A DNA stretch of 64,000 bases from Mucilaginibacter terrigena (GTDB lineage: Bacteria; Bacteroidota; Bacteroidia; Sphingobacteriales; Sphingobacteriaceae), in the NCBI RefSeq assembly GCF_004168255.1, contig NZ_SEWG01000005.1, positions 372,001 through 436,000 of the forward strand, in the 5' to 3' direction. The notes beneath the pieces are model-generated. The model saw only the letters and a list, made by a program, of their open reading frames with translations. It was not told where the DNA came from and made no database searches. The translations under genes and the position numbers were made by a program. Shown here in pieces: positions 44,707-53,148 of this stretch. Positions within the stretch are counted from its first letter, which is position 1; each line of letters begins with the position of its first letter.

Positions 44707-45036
44707 TTAGTCGTTTCTCCTTGGTATTTCGGGCGGGCGCTCCAAACCTTCGGGCCTGCGCTGCCGTTTGGGTTTTGGCTTAACCGCTTCTATCTTTTCG
44801 GGCTTGGGCATTTTTTTTGCGCGGGCCACTTCCTTAATTTTTTTCTTGTCTTCTTCTGATTGACGTTGTTTGCCTTTTGTTACAATTGTATCATGCTGTA
44901 ACGCATAAAAAGTGTTAAATGATACATTATTGACGGCATGAAATGAGCTGCCTTGAAAGCCGGCAGTGTTTTTAGCGTATGACAGGCGTGGCGCGAATAT
45001 CATTAAGAGTACAATATACAAAAACCACTTTATCAT
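44707..45036 (-). CDS. Small secreted basic protein
   Basis: 109 residues: signal peptide (FLYIVLLMIFAPRLSYA), a short neutral segment, and a C-terminal half made almost wholly of K, R, E and P (EDKKKIKEVARAKKMPKPEK, then RRPEGLERPPEIPRR). It starts the operon with the barrel protein and two-component genes. The sequence looks like a flexible periplasmic linker or an envelope-associated polyelectrolyte; no family recognised. Confidence 0.7.
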   Translation of the reverse strand: MIKWFLYIVLLMIFAPRLSYAKNTAGFQGSSFHAVNNVSFNTFYALQHDTIVTKGKQRQSEEDKKKIKEVARAKKMPKPEKIEAVKPKPKRQRRPEGLERPPEIPRRND

Positions 45037-45120
45037 TTCGGGAGTAAGAAACGCTTAATTATTTATAAAAGTACAAACCCTGTACGCTTGTAATTATTAA
45101 TAGTTATTCTATGTAAAAAT

Positions 45121-45160
45121 GCGCAAAATACCTTGGGCTTTATCCCTGTTTATTTTGCGC
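45121..45160. repeat. Hairpin downstream of apbE
   Basis: GCGCAAAATA and TATTTTGCGC form a perfect 10-bp inverted repeat with a 20-base loop, in the gap between apbE and the 45036 operon; terminator-like but without a T run. Confidence 0.6.
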
Positions 45161-45203
45161 TGTAAATTTTATAATAGGTTTATTGGCAATGATAAGCAAA
45201 AGC

Positions 45204-46154
45204 TTACATCATTACATTAATATCTTTTGATGTGTACACACGGGCATGGTCGTCAATAATAATGCAGGCCATTTGGTTTAGCTTGTTAATTAAATACAAG
45301 CCCGCGTTTACGCCCATTGCAATAATAGGAGTTGCCATAGCGTCGGCAAGCTCGGCACCCGGTGTAATAATACTTACACTTTTAATTTTACTTACCGGGA
45401 ACCCGTTTTCGGGGTTAATATCGCCAATAATTTTGCTATTTGTTATGCTGGTGTATTTATCGGTATTATAAGATGTGGCAACCGCCATGTTGCTGATATT
45501 AACACCGGCATAAGGCTGGTTAGCCTGCGATGGATCTGCAGTGGCAATGGTCCATGGCGTATTATCGGGCTGCAGGCCCCAGGCAAGCAGGTCGCCGCCG
45601 GCATTGATAACGCCGCTGCTAACGCCTTCCATTTGCAGGATGTATTTAGCCCTGTCGGCAGCGTAACCGCGACTGATAGCGCCAAAACCTATACGCATAC
45701 CTTTGTTTTTAAGATAAACGGTTTGGGCGGCAAAATCCAGCACCACGTTTGTATAATTAGTAAGGTTTACTTTTCTTTTAACTGCAGTTACAACAGGGGT
45801 GGCATCCGCGCTTTTATCTAAGCTGATGGTGCTTGCGGCGGCATAAGTAATATCAAAAGCCCCATCAGTAAGAGAGGAGACCTGCAACGCCCTGTCAATA
45901 AGGCGGAAGACCTCGGCATCAACCCGCACCGGCTTAATGCCAGCATTACGGTTTATCTTGTTTATGATACTGTCTTCTGTAAAGGTGCTCAGTAGTTTTT
46001 CAACCCGGTTTATTTCGCTGATGGCGCTGTCAATACGCGCATAAGCCCAAACCGGATCGTTAGCCACTAAACTGATCTCGAACCTGTTTCCCATCAGGCG
46101 TGTTTCGCGAGTGGATATGGTAGAAGCGCCTGTTGATTTTTTTACTGCCAGCAT
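45204..46154 (-). CDS. apbE: FAD:protein FMN transferase (ApbE family), divergent
   Basis: 316 residues. The family attaches FMN to a threonine of target flavoproteins such as Nqr/Rnf subunits or periplasmic reductases. Motifs present: LMGNRFEISLVA, GFGAISRGYAADRA, GVSSGVINAGGDLLAWG and the metal-binding ADAMATPIIAMG. The usual HIIDPRTG is altered to GDINPENG, losing the conserved His and Asp. No signal peptide or lipobox is seen, unlike most ApbE proteins. Activity may be altered; the fold assignment is firm. Confidence 0.85.
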   Translation of the reverse strand: MLAVKKSTGASTISTRETRLMGNRFEISLVANDPVWAYARIDSAISEINRVEKLLSTFTEDSIINKINRNAGIKPVRVDAEVFRLIDRALQVSSLTDGAFDITYAAASTISLDKSADATPVVTAVKRKVNLTNYTNVVLDFAAQTVYLKNKGMRIGFGAISRGYAADRAKYILQMEGVSSGVINAGGDLLAWGLQPDNTPWTIATADPSQANQPYAGVNISNMAVATSYNTDKYTSITNSKIIGDINPENGFPVSKIKSVSIITPGAELADAMATPIIAMGVNAGLYLINKLNQMACIIIDDHARVYTSKDINVMM

Positions 46155-46292
46155 AGATAAATATCGTTATGTACAGTTAAGTTGGTTGTACGCAATACAT
46201 TACGTATTGTATCGGCCGAACGCAACTCCACAAACGCTAAATTAATTGAGCTACATGAAATTGAGATGAAAGGGAGGTTTCCATAAATGGAA

Positions 46293-46313
46293 AAAGCACC
46301 GTAAAGGTGCTTT
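46293..46313 (-). terminator. Terminator of prfA
   Basis: AAAGCACC/GGTGCTTT stem followed on the minus strand by T residues, 27 bases after the prfA stop. Confidence 0.85.
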
Positions 46314-46339
46314 CTCATTTATCATAATTTTATAAAAGC

Positions 46340-47413
46340 TTACGCAGCAGTACCTTCTTTTAATCTTTCGGCGTTTTCTGCAAATTGCAGGGCTTCCATA
46401 ATTTCCTGCAGGTCGCCATTCATTACACCGGTTAGGTTATATATGGTTAAACCGATGCGGTGCTCGGTTAAGCGGCCCTGCGGATAGTTGTAGGTACGCA
46501 CCTTGGCGCTCCTGTCGCCCGTGGCCACCATGGTTTTGCGTTTTTTTGATGTTTCTTCCAGGTGCTTTTGCAGCTCCATTTCGTAAACACGCGAGCGTAA
46601 CACGCCCAGGGCCTTATCATAGTTCTTCAACTGCGATTTCTGGTCCTGGCACTGGGCTACAATACCCGTAGGTATGTGCGTTAAGCGTACGGCCGAATAC
46701 GTGGTATTCACCGACTGCCCTCCGGGGCCTGACGCACAGAACAGGTCCTTACGGATATCACTCACCTGCAGATCAATATCAAACTCATCCACCTCGGGCA
46801 ATACCACTACCGATGCTGCCGATGTATGCACACGGCCCTGGGTTTCGGTATCGGGCACACGCTGTACACGGTGCACGCCGCTTTCGTACTTAAAGTTACC
46901 GTACGCGTCCTCGGCGTTCACATTAAAAACAATTTCTTTGTAGCCCCCTGCGGTGCCTTCTGTATAATCAACCAGTTCGGTTCTCCAGCCGCGGCGTTCG
47001 CAGTAGCGCATATACATACGATAAAGGTCGCCGGCAAAAAGTGCGGCTTCGTCGCCACCCGTACCACCGCGTATCTCGATAATAGCATTCTTAGAATCCT
47101 CAGGGTCTTTTGGTATCAGCATCAAACGGATGGCCTCTTCCATCTCATCCTGCTTAACCAGCAGCTCATCCAGTTCCATTTTAGCCATCTCGCGAAACTC
47201 TTCGTCCTTTTCGGTAGCTAAAATTTCTTTGTTGCCGTCAATGTTGCTCATAATGTTTTTGTAAACATTATACTGGTCAACAATCTTTGCCAGGTCTTTA
47301 TATTCCTTATTCAGCTGGGCAAAACGCTTCATATCAGTCATGGCTTCAGGACTGCTTAGTTCAACTTCTACGGCTTTCCAGCGCTGGTATATTAATTCTA
47401 ATTTCTCTAACAT
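46340..47413 (-). CDS. prfA: Peptide chain release factor 1
   Basis: 357 residues, terminates translation at UAA and UAG. The catalytic GGQ lies in SGPGGQSVNTTYSAVRLTH. RVPDTETQGRVHTSAASV belongs to the RF1 type, not RF2. Upstream of it is GGTGGDEAALFAGDLYRMY. Length and order are standard. No prmC follows; it appears monocistronic with its own terminator. Confidence 0.96.
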   Translation of the reverse strand: MLEKLELIYQRWKAVEVELSSPEAMTDMKRFAQLNKEYKDLAKIVDQYNVYKNIMSNIDGNKEILATEKDEEFREMAKMELDELLVKQDEMEEAIRLMLIPKDPEDSKNAIIEIRGGTGGDEAALFAGDLYRMYMRYCERRGWRTELVDYTEGTAGGYKEIVFNVNAEDAYGNFKYESGVHRVQRVPDTETQGRVHTSAASVVVLPEVDEFDIDLQVSDIRKDLFCASGPGGQSVNTTYSAVRLTHIPTGIVAQCQDQKSQLKNYDKALGVLRSRVYEMELQKHLEETSKKRKTMVATGDRSAKVRTYNYPQGRLTEHRIGLTIYNLTGVMNGDLQEIMEALQFAENAERLKEGTAA

Positions 47414-47711
47414 CTTCTTATTTGAAAATCAATTGCAGTGCTTTGTGGGTACTGTAGCCCCGCTTTCCATTACAAGCTTTTGTATTACACAAAAACCTAT
47501 CGCTAAAAGCTTTTTATTACAATCGGGTTTAGCTTTGTTAGTGCATTGCAAAAAACATGCAAAAATACGCATTTATCGGCACATAATAAATTCAGCGGAT
47601 TGTAAAGAGATTTGAGTCTCAATAATAATATAATAATATTAAACGGTATCCTTAAAACTATTACCCCATATTAAACGTAACTATAGTATCTATCAATTAA
47701 AAAACACTATT
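47414..47711. other. AT-rich intergenic gap, no feature seen
   Basis: About 300 bases between divergent prfA and tatA. It contains runs of AATAAT but no convincing TAnnTTTG box, hairpin or ORF. Confidence 0.5.
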
Positions 47712-47876
47712 ATGGGCGCACCAGAAATTATACTGATCATCATCGCTGTTTTACTATTATTCGGCGGTAAAAAAATACCCGAAATGATGAAGGGCTTAGG
47801 CAGGGGCATTAAAGACTTTAAAGCCGCACAAGAGCCGGAAACTGTTCCGGTAGAGACTAAAGAGACAAAGATCTAA
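47712..47876 (+). CDS. tatA: Sec-independent protein translocase TatA
   Basis: 54 residues: [20 protein letters not shown] then [19 protein letters not shown]. This is the short membrane helix, FGGKKIP hinge and amphipathic helix of TatA/TatE, with a Pro/Glu/Thr tail. It exports folded proteins with twin-arginine signals together with TatC, which is not in the window. The first helix is preceded by only a few residues, as usual. A hairpin follows directly. Confidence 0.92.
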   Translation: MGAPEIILIIIAVLLLFGGKKIPEMMKGLGRGIKDFKAAQEPETVPVETKETKI

Positions 47877-47878
47877 TG

Positions 47879-47908
47879 AAAAATGGCTGCTGCAAAGCGG
47901 CCATTTTT
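47879..47908 (+). terminator. Terminator of tatA
   Basis: AAAAATGGC/GCCATTTTT inverted repeat beginning two bases after the stop and ending in a T run. Confidence 0.8.
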
Positions 47909-47931
47909 GTTTCCCGCTACACCTGTTTTGC

Positions 47932-47939
47932 TATATTTG
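47932..47939 (+). promoter_or_regulatory. Predicted -7 box for the 47979 gene
   Basis: TATATTTG, 39 bases before the ATG. Confidence 0.5.
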
Positions 47940-47978
47940 TTCCTGTAGCTCAGCTAAAGAATTGCCTCTATAATCCGC

Positions 47979-48386
47979 ATGAATTTTTTTGATAAAGTTT
48001 TGATTAGCCTTTATTTTCATTTTACAAAAATGAAAGAAGATGGAAGGTCAGTTGTGCCGTGGTTTTCCACGTGCATTGCTGCTGCCTTTTTTACAGCCGT
48101 AGTAACCTCCATGATCGCCAAGCTAATGATTGGCAGCACTACAACTGATTTTGCCATGAGCGCATTTTTGATCGGCATCATAGCAGTTGGTTTGTTATCC
48201 TTCTTTGGCGTTAAAGCCTACTTGTTTAACAATGAAAGAAATATAAAGATATCACAAGTTTATATCGACACCTATACCAACCGGCAGCGGTCTTTTTTCT
48301 CGTCGATAGTTGTGACCGTCATCATCATAACGCCCTTTATTTTGATGTTTTTGGTATGGCTGACCGATAAGCCATTACCTAATTAA
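47979..48386 (+). CDS. Uncharacterised three-helix membrane protein
   Basis: 135 residues, three transmembrane segments (STCIAAAFFTAVVTSMIAKL, FAMSAFLIGIIAVGLLSFFG and FFSSIVVTVIIITPFILMFL) separated by charged loops. Family not recognised, no catalytic motif. Own promoter box upstream and a dispersed repeat downstream. Confidence 0.7.
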   Translation: MNFFDKVLISLYFHFTKMKEDGRSVVPWFSTCIAAAFFTAVVTSMIAKLMIGSTTTDFAMSAFLIGIIAVGLLSFFGVKAYLFNNERNIKISQVYIDTYTNRQRSFFSSIVVTVIIITPFILMFLVWLTDKPLPN

Positions 48387-48406
48387 AGATCTCTGAAAAT
48401 TTTGAA

Positions 48407-48476
48407 TAATGAATATCCAACGTTGAATCTCGAAATCAACCTCAATCATTATTCAATATTGGTCATTGCGTATTCG
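48407..48476. repeat. Dispersed ATTCAATATT-type repeat
   Basis: Repeated and inverted words (TTGAATAATGAATAT, ATTATTCAATATTGG, ATTCGTTAT) fill the convergent gap between 48386 and 48477. This text looks like a family of spacers I recall from Sphingobacteriaceae. Confidence 0.55.
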
Positions 48477-49235
48477 TTATTTCCCACCCTTTTCAAACCA
48501 CTTCAACTCCAAGGTTACCCCGTCAAACACCGCGTAGGTATTGTAATTCACCCATTCGCCAAGGTTTACGTAGCGGCTGTTGCTGGGCAGCGCTATATCC
48601 AAAGGCAGGTGCCGATGGCCAAAAACAAAGTAATCGAAATGTTGGGTTTTTAAAACTTCGATCGAATAGGCTTCCAGCCATTCCTGCTGGTGCTGGATCT
48701 TTTCGGCATCCTGCTTGTTAGCTATCCGGCTTTGCCGCGACCACGCGTTGGCTATACCTACACCTAAGTTGGGGTGCAGCCTTGCAAAAAGCCACTGGCA
48801 AACCTTGCTGCGGAAAAACTTTTTCAGGAACTTATAAAACTTATCGCCCGGCCCAAGGCCGTCGCCATGGTGCAGGTAAAACTTTTTGCCCCCGCGCTCA
48901 ATTTCCAGCTCGTTTGTAATAATGGTGGCGCCTAACTCCTGCACAAAATAATCAAACATCCACATATCGTGGTTGCCTTTAAACAGGTAAAGCTTTACGC
49001 CGGTATCTGTTAATTGGGCAAGCTTGCCTAAAAAACGGATGTAGCCTTTGGGCACCACCGTTTTATACTCAAACCAAAAATCGAACACATCGCCCATCAA
49101 AAAAAGTTCGGCAACATCATCTTTAATTGCATCGAGCCAGTGGATGATCCGGTTTTCCCGCCCGCGCGACGAAGCATACCCATTGGCACCCAAATGAAAA
49201 TCGGAAGCGAAGTATAAGTTTTTACCGGTTGGCAT
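48477..49235 (-). CDS. UDP-2,3-diacylglucosamine diphosphatase-like metallophosphatase
   Basis: 252 residues with the complete metallophosphatase set: ASDFHLGANG, LMGDVFDFWF, LFKGNHDMWM, LHHGDGLGPGD and FGHRHLPLD. The DFHLG start and HHGDG motif fit LpxH, which removes UMP from UDP-diacylglucosamine in lipid A synthesis. LpxH2-like or LpxG-like variants cannot be excluded. Orientation and spacing suggest a single-gene transcript. Confidence 0.88.
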   Translation of the reverse strand: MPTGKNLYFASDFHLGANGYASSRGRENRIIHWLDAIKDDVAELFLMGDVFDFWFEYKTVVPKGYIRFLGKLAQLTDTGVKLYLFKGNHDMWMFDYFVQELGATIITNELEIERGGKKFYLHHGDGLGPGDKFYKFLKKFFRSKVCQWLFARLHPNLGVGIANAWSRQSRIANKQDAEKIQHQQEWLEAYSIEVLKTQHFDYFVFGHRHLPLDIALPSNSRYVNLGEWVNYNTYAVFDGVTLELKWFEKGGK

Positions 49236-49355
49236 ATTGCATCAAAAGTACAGCATTAATTGGCAGATGGCAAATGGGTGATTATGTAACAATGGAATTA
49301 AAATCAGTGGTATCTTCAATCACTAAGTCACTAAATCTATCAATCACCCAATAAT

Positions 49356-49913
49356 TCACAAACTGGCGTTTTCCTGCGGCATATATTGCAGGCGTTTGGC
49401 AAAATAAATATCCCAGCTATGCTGCTGCTGGCGGTTCCGCATGTTTTGTGTGTCCTCGTCGTAATCCTGGTTAAGCTGTTTGTATTTGGCATCTATCCGA
49501 TTAAAAAGGTTCATGGCCTCGTTGGTATAGTTTGCCGTAAAGCGCGTACGCTCTATCGCCCGTAATACCTCCTGCTGTTCCAGGTAGGCAATGGTGTAGT
49601 GGCCTTGTTCGTGTTTTAAAATCTCGGCCAACTGCTCTGCCGATGTTATCCTCGACCTGTCAATCCACGATTTATAATTGTTCATAAACAGGCGCACGTT
49701 GGCGTGTATAATGTAATTGCCGCCGCTGCGGCTGGCCTGGTACTTAAAATCAATGGTGCAGTTGGTGTAGGCAATTACACCCCTGCCGTTTGGCCGTGGC
49801 GCGCCCTGGAAATCGTTAACGGTTAAAAACCGGTGCGGTTGCGCCCATGCGGTGGTTAATGTAAAACACAGCAATGCGCTGGCGCAAAAAGCGCGTAAAT
49901 AGTTTAAAATCAT
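49356..49913 (-). CDS. DUF922-family exported putative metalloprotease
   Basis: 185 residues with a signal peptide (ASALLCFTLTTAWAQ). The core ITSAEQLAEILKHEQGHYTI carries HEQGH, a HExxH-like zinc motif of DUF922 proteins. A long charged helix ends the protein. Role in the envelope is unknown. It starts 23 bases after the SPFH gene, so they may be co-transcribed. Confidence 0.82.
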   Translation of the reverse strand: MILNYLRAFCASALLCFTLTTAWAQPHRFLTVNDFQGAPRPNGRGVIAYTNCTIDFKYQASRSGGNYIIHANVRLFMNNYKSWIDRSRITSAEQLAEILKHEQGHYTIAYLEQQEVLRAIERTRFTANYTNEAMNLFNRIDAKYKQLNQDYDEDTQNMRNRQQQHSWDIYFAKRLQYMPQENASL

Positions 49914-49936
49914 TTAGCCGTTGGTAAAGTAAAACT

Positions 49937-50878
49937 TTACTTTTTGACTTTATCTTTATCCAAAAGGTTTAAACTCATCATTTCTTTCATGGTGCGGTGC
50001 ATCCCATCGGTAGATCCATCCAGGAATATCACGTTGCCTTTGGAGTTTTCGGCAAAGTGCTTGATAGACTCCGTCCACATGGTGAAAAGGATTACAGAAG
50101 TATCCATATTGGCGCTTTGCATTTCTTTTGCGGCTGTAGACATACCCTTGGCCACTTCCTCGCGGAACAACGCAATACCCTGCCCACGCAGTTGTGCAGC
50201 CTGGCGCTCGGCCTCGGCGGAAATCTTGATGGCATTACCATCAGCTTCGGCGGCCTTTGTTTTGGTGATCAGTAAAGCCTGGCCCTCGTTCTCAGCAGCC
50301 GCTTTAAGGTTGTTTGATGCCACCACCTGGCTCATCGATTTCATGATGATATCATCAAAGGTGATGTCGTTCAGTTGCAGGTCCTGCAGATGGTAACCCC
50401 AGCCTTCCAGTATGGTATCCAGCTGTTCTTTTACATGTTCAACAATATCGCGGCGCAGTATCAGCACTTCGCTTTGGCGCTTGGTGGCCACAAAAGCGCG
50501 GATAGAGCCTTCTACGGTACGGATAAGTGCCTGCATCAGGTTGCGTTCGTCCACAAATTTGAAAGCCACGTTTTTGATGCTTTCTTCCTGCTGATCGAGC
50601 ACAGAATAAAGCAGCATAGCCTTAAAATAAACATTGGCCTGGTCAAATGTAACGGCCTGGAACTCCAGTTCTACAGAACGGTTCTGGATAGATATTTTGG
50701 AATAAATGTTTTCGATCAATGGAATCTTGAAGTTAAGCCCCGGGGTAAGTATGCGGCGGTATTTGCCAAATACAGTAACCACAGCAATGGTGCCCTGCTT
50801 AACAGTTACAAAGGATGAGAAAATTACAATGAGGATAAAAAAAGCTACAACATAGCCTACAACTGATGACGGTTCCAT
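49937..50878 (-). CDS. SPFH/band-7 (stomatin-like) protein
   Basis: 313 residues. One N-terminal membrane helix (VGYVVAFFILIVIFSSFVTV) is followed by the SPFH domain (VKQGTIAVVTVFGKYRRILT, PGLNFKIPLIENIY) and an Ala/Glu-rich helix (KAAEADGNAIKISAEAERQA). Such proteins form membrane microdomain scaffolds and often partner with NfeD or proteases. No NfeD gene is adjacent, but the DUF922 protease-like gene follows. Confidence 0.9.
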   Translation of the reverse strand: MEPSSVVGYVVAFFILIVIFSSFVTVKQGTIAVVTVFGKYRRILTPGLNFKIPLIENIYSKISIQNRSVELEFQAVTFDQANVYFKAMLLYSVLDQQEESIKNVAFKFVDERNLMQALIRTVEGSIRAFVATKRQSEVLILRRDIVEHVKEQLDTILEGWGYHLQDLQLNDITFDDIIMKSMSQVVASNNLKAAAENEGQALLITKTKAAEADGNAIKISAEAERQAAQLRGQGIALFREEVAKGMSTAAKEMQSANMDTSVILFTMWTESIKHFAENSKGNVIFLDGSTDGMHRTMKEMMSLNLLDKDKVKK

Positions 50879-50987
50879 TTAGGTTTTATATTTTTATAAA
50901 TATAGGTTTAATTCCTATATAGGCAATAGCGGTTACGAACCTTGTGCACCGATTTAAGTTTTAGCGCAGCCTATTTCAGGCCTAACT

Positions 50988-51974
50988 TTACTCCGCCGTC
51001 CATATCGCATCCACAAACCATTTTTTACTGTCGAAAAATTGGTTTAGCGGTTTAAAGCCTGCGCCAACGGCCATATCATCAACCTGTTCTATGGCGTACT
51101 TCTGCGAGATCTCCATGTAAATATACTCGTCCTTTTTAAAGGAGATGGTTTCGTCACCAATTTTTATTTTCTGATCAGCAAGACTTACCAGGTAGCTTTT
51201 ACATGCCCCTGTTTCCGGGTTGTAAGTGGCGTAATGGTCAAACTGTCGGGTGTTAAAATCGCCGCCAAGTTCGCGGTTTATACGTTCCAGCAGGTTTAAG
51301 TTGAAGCGCCTGGTGATACCCTCGCTATCGTTATAAGCCGCTAAAACGGTCTTTGGGTTTTTCTTCAGGTCTACACCTATCAGTATCATATCGCCTTCCG
51401 AAAGGTTATTACGCAATTCGCGGCAAAAGCCCTGTGCTACATCAACCGGCATATTCCCCACGTTAGACCCTAAAAACATTACAACTTTACGTCTGTCTGA
51501 TATCGCCGCGGCTTTTTTTAGCATATCAAAATACTCGCCGTTAAGGCCGGTAATTTTAATACCAGGCAGCGTAACAGGGAGAGTAATATTCAGGTACGAG
51601 ATCACATTTTCGGAAATATCTATCGGCAGATAAGTAAAATCAGCTTTGTTATCTATCAGGTATTTTAAAAGCTGGGTAGATTTTGTGGCATCACCGGCAC
51701 CCAACTCTATCAGGTCGAACGCATCGCCACCGGCAATAATAGCTTTACAGATCTCGGCCGTTTGGCTGGTGAAGATCTCCATTTCGCAATTGGTAGGATA
51801 ATACTCCTCACAACCCATCAGTTCCTGAAAAATTTTATCGCCATGTGCATCATAAAAATACTTCGAGTCGAGTCGTTTTGGGGTAGAGGTTAAGCCTTTA
51901 ATAACGTCTTTGTAAAACTGTTCATCGGTAAGCACGCTGCTTGTTTGTTGTGTTGCTGTGGTGGTAAATGCCAT
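50988..51974 (-). CDS. egtD: L-histidine N-alpha-methyltransferase
   Basis: 328 residues. Trimethylates histidine to hercynine with three SAM molecules, the first step of ergothioneine synthesis. The SAM motif is LIELGAGDATKSTQLLKYLI, followed by YLPIDISENV and MFLGSNVGNMP. The C-terminal region DEYIYMEISQKYAIEQVDDM matches the EgtD fold. It is the last gene of the operon, 18 bases after egtB. A lone dimethylhistidine enzyme is a less likely alternative because egtB is adjacent. Confidence 0.93.
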   Translation of the reverse strand: MAFTTTATQQTSSVLTDEQFYKDVIKGLTSTPKRLDSKYFYDAHGDKIFQELMGCEEYYPTNCEMEIFTSQTAEICKAIIAGGDAFDLIELGAGDATKSTQLLKYLIDNKADFTYLPIDISENVISYLNITLPVTLPGIKITGLNGEYFDMLKKAAAISDRRKVVMFLGSNVGNMPVDVAQGFCRELRNNLSEGDMILIGVDLKKNPKTVLAAYNDSEGITRRFNLNLLERINRELGGDFNTRQFDHYATYNPETGACKSYLVSLADQKIKIGDETISFKKDEYIYMEISQKYAIEQVDDMAVGAGFKPLNQFFDSKKWFVDAIWTAE

Positions 51975-51992
51975 AGGTATTGTGGTATAATG

Positions 51993-53147
51993 TTATTTAG
52001 CCAAACGAATGCCGGTAAATTGCCAGCGCAGTTCGGGCTGAAAGAAATTACGGTAAGTGATACGGCTGTGGTTTGGCGAGGTCACTTCTGATGCACCTTT
52101 TAACACTTTTTGCCCAACCATAAATTTGCCATTGTACTCGCCAATTGCGCCGGGTGCTTTCGCGAAACCGGGGTAAGGGAGGTAGGCGCTTTCTGTCCAT
52201 TCCCAGCATTTGCCCCATTTAAATTGCTTAGCCGCGGCCTCCCATTCAAATTCGGTAGGCAGGCGCATGCCTTTCCACGAGGCATAGGCGTAAGCCTCGT
52301 AATAGCTGATGTGGCGCGCAGGCTCGTGCAGGTCAAGCTTCTCTAAGCCGTGATAGGTGTAATTATGCCATTCGCCATCAATATTATGCCAATACATGGG
52401 CGCTTCCACTTTATTGCTGTTTACCCAATCCCAGCCGGCGGCATGCCAGTGGCGGAAATCGTGATAACCGCCATCGTTTATAAATTCCAGATACTCTGCA
52501 TTGGTTACCAAATCCGGACTTATCTCAAAGCCATTCAGATAAACCTTATGACGGTTCAATTCATTATCAAATGAAAACCCTTCACCTTCAAAACCTATTT
52601 CATAAACACCTTCTTCTAATTTGATAAAAGGAGCGCCTGTTTTTTCTGATCTTGGCGAAACGTAATCCTTTGAATAGGCCGGGAACAGCGGGTTATTCCC
52701 CAATATGAATTTAATATCGGTGAGTAAAAGTTCCTGGTGCTGCTCCTCGTGGTTAAAACCAAGGATCAGCAGTTCCTTCACTTCGTCGCTGATATCGCCG
52801 CAGGCAATAAAATTCAGCATGGCATCGTCCACGTACTTGCGGTAGCGCTTGATATCAATGACCGTTGGGCGGCTTAAATTACCTCTGTCGGTACGGATAA
52901 CGCGGTTGCCAACGGTTTCGTAATAGCTGTTAAAAACGTAATTATAGTTGGGGTCAAATTCCTGGTATTCGGCAAAATAAGGCTTTAAAATAAACGTTTC
53001 GAAGAACCAGGTTGTGTGCCCAATATGCCATTTAGGCGGGCTAACATCAACCACAGGTTGTACAACGTAGTCTTCGGTTTGCAGGGGTTCGCAAATTGCT
53101 TCGGTACGCTGGCGTACTTTTTTATAACAGTCGGCTAAATCAATCAT
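51993..53147 (-). CDS. egtB: Hercynine oxygenase / sulfoxide synthase
   Basis: 384 residues. Non-haem iron enzyme that joins a thiol (cysteine or gamma-glutamylcysteine) to hercynine. DinB-like domain: WHIGHTTWFFE (iron ligand H41 by alignment logic) and FNHEEQHQEL (H133, H137). C-terminal formylglycine-generating-like lectin fold: RLPTEFEWEAAAKQF and GKCWEWTESAY. The order matches EgtB. The preferred sulfur donor cannot be told from sequence; no egtA or egtC lies nearby, so a cysteine-using type is plausible. One base separates it from the transporter gene. Confidence 0.94.
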   Translation of the reverse strand: MIDLADCYKKVRQRTEAICEPLQTEDYVVQPVVDVSPPKWHIGHTTWFFETFILKPYFAEYQEFDPNYNYVFNSYYETVGNRVIRTDRGNLSRPTVIDIKRYRKYVDDAMLNFIACGDISDEVKELLILGFNHEEQHQELLLTDIKFILGNNPLFPAYSKDYVSPRSEKTGAPFIKLEEGVYEIGFEGEGFSFDNELNRHKVYLNGFEISPDLVTNAEYLEFINDGGYHDFRHWHAAGWDWVNSNKVEAPMYWHNIDGEWHNYTYHGLEKLDLHEPARHISYYEAYAYASWKGMRLPTEFEWEAAAKQFKWGKCWEWTESAYLPYPGFAKAPGAIGEYNGKFMVGQKVLKGASEVTSPNHSRITYRNFFQPELRWQFTGIRLAK

Positions 53148-53148
53148 A

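Noticed and set aside
51993..53147. Ovothiol synthase OvoA
   Set aside because: OvoA carries a C-terminal methyltransferase domain and acts on histidine; here the protein ends after the lectin-like domain and a separate EgtD follows.
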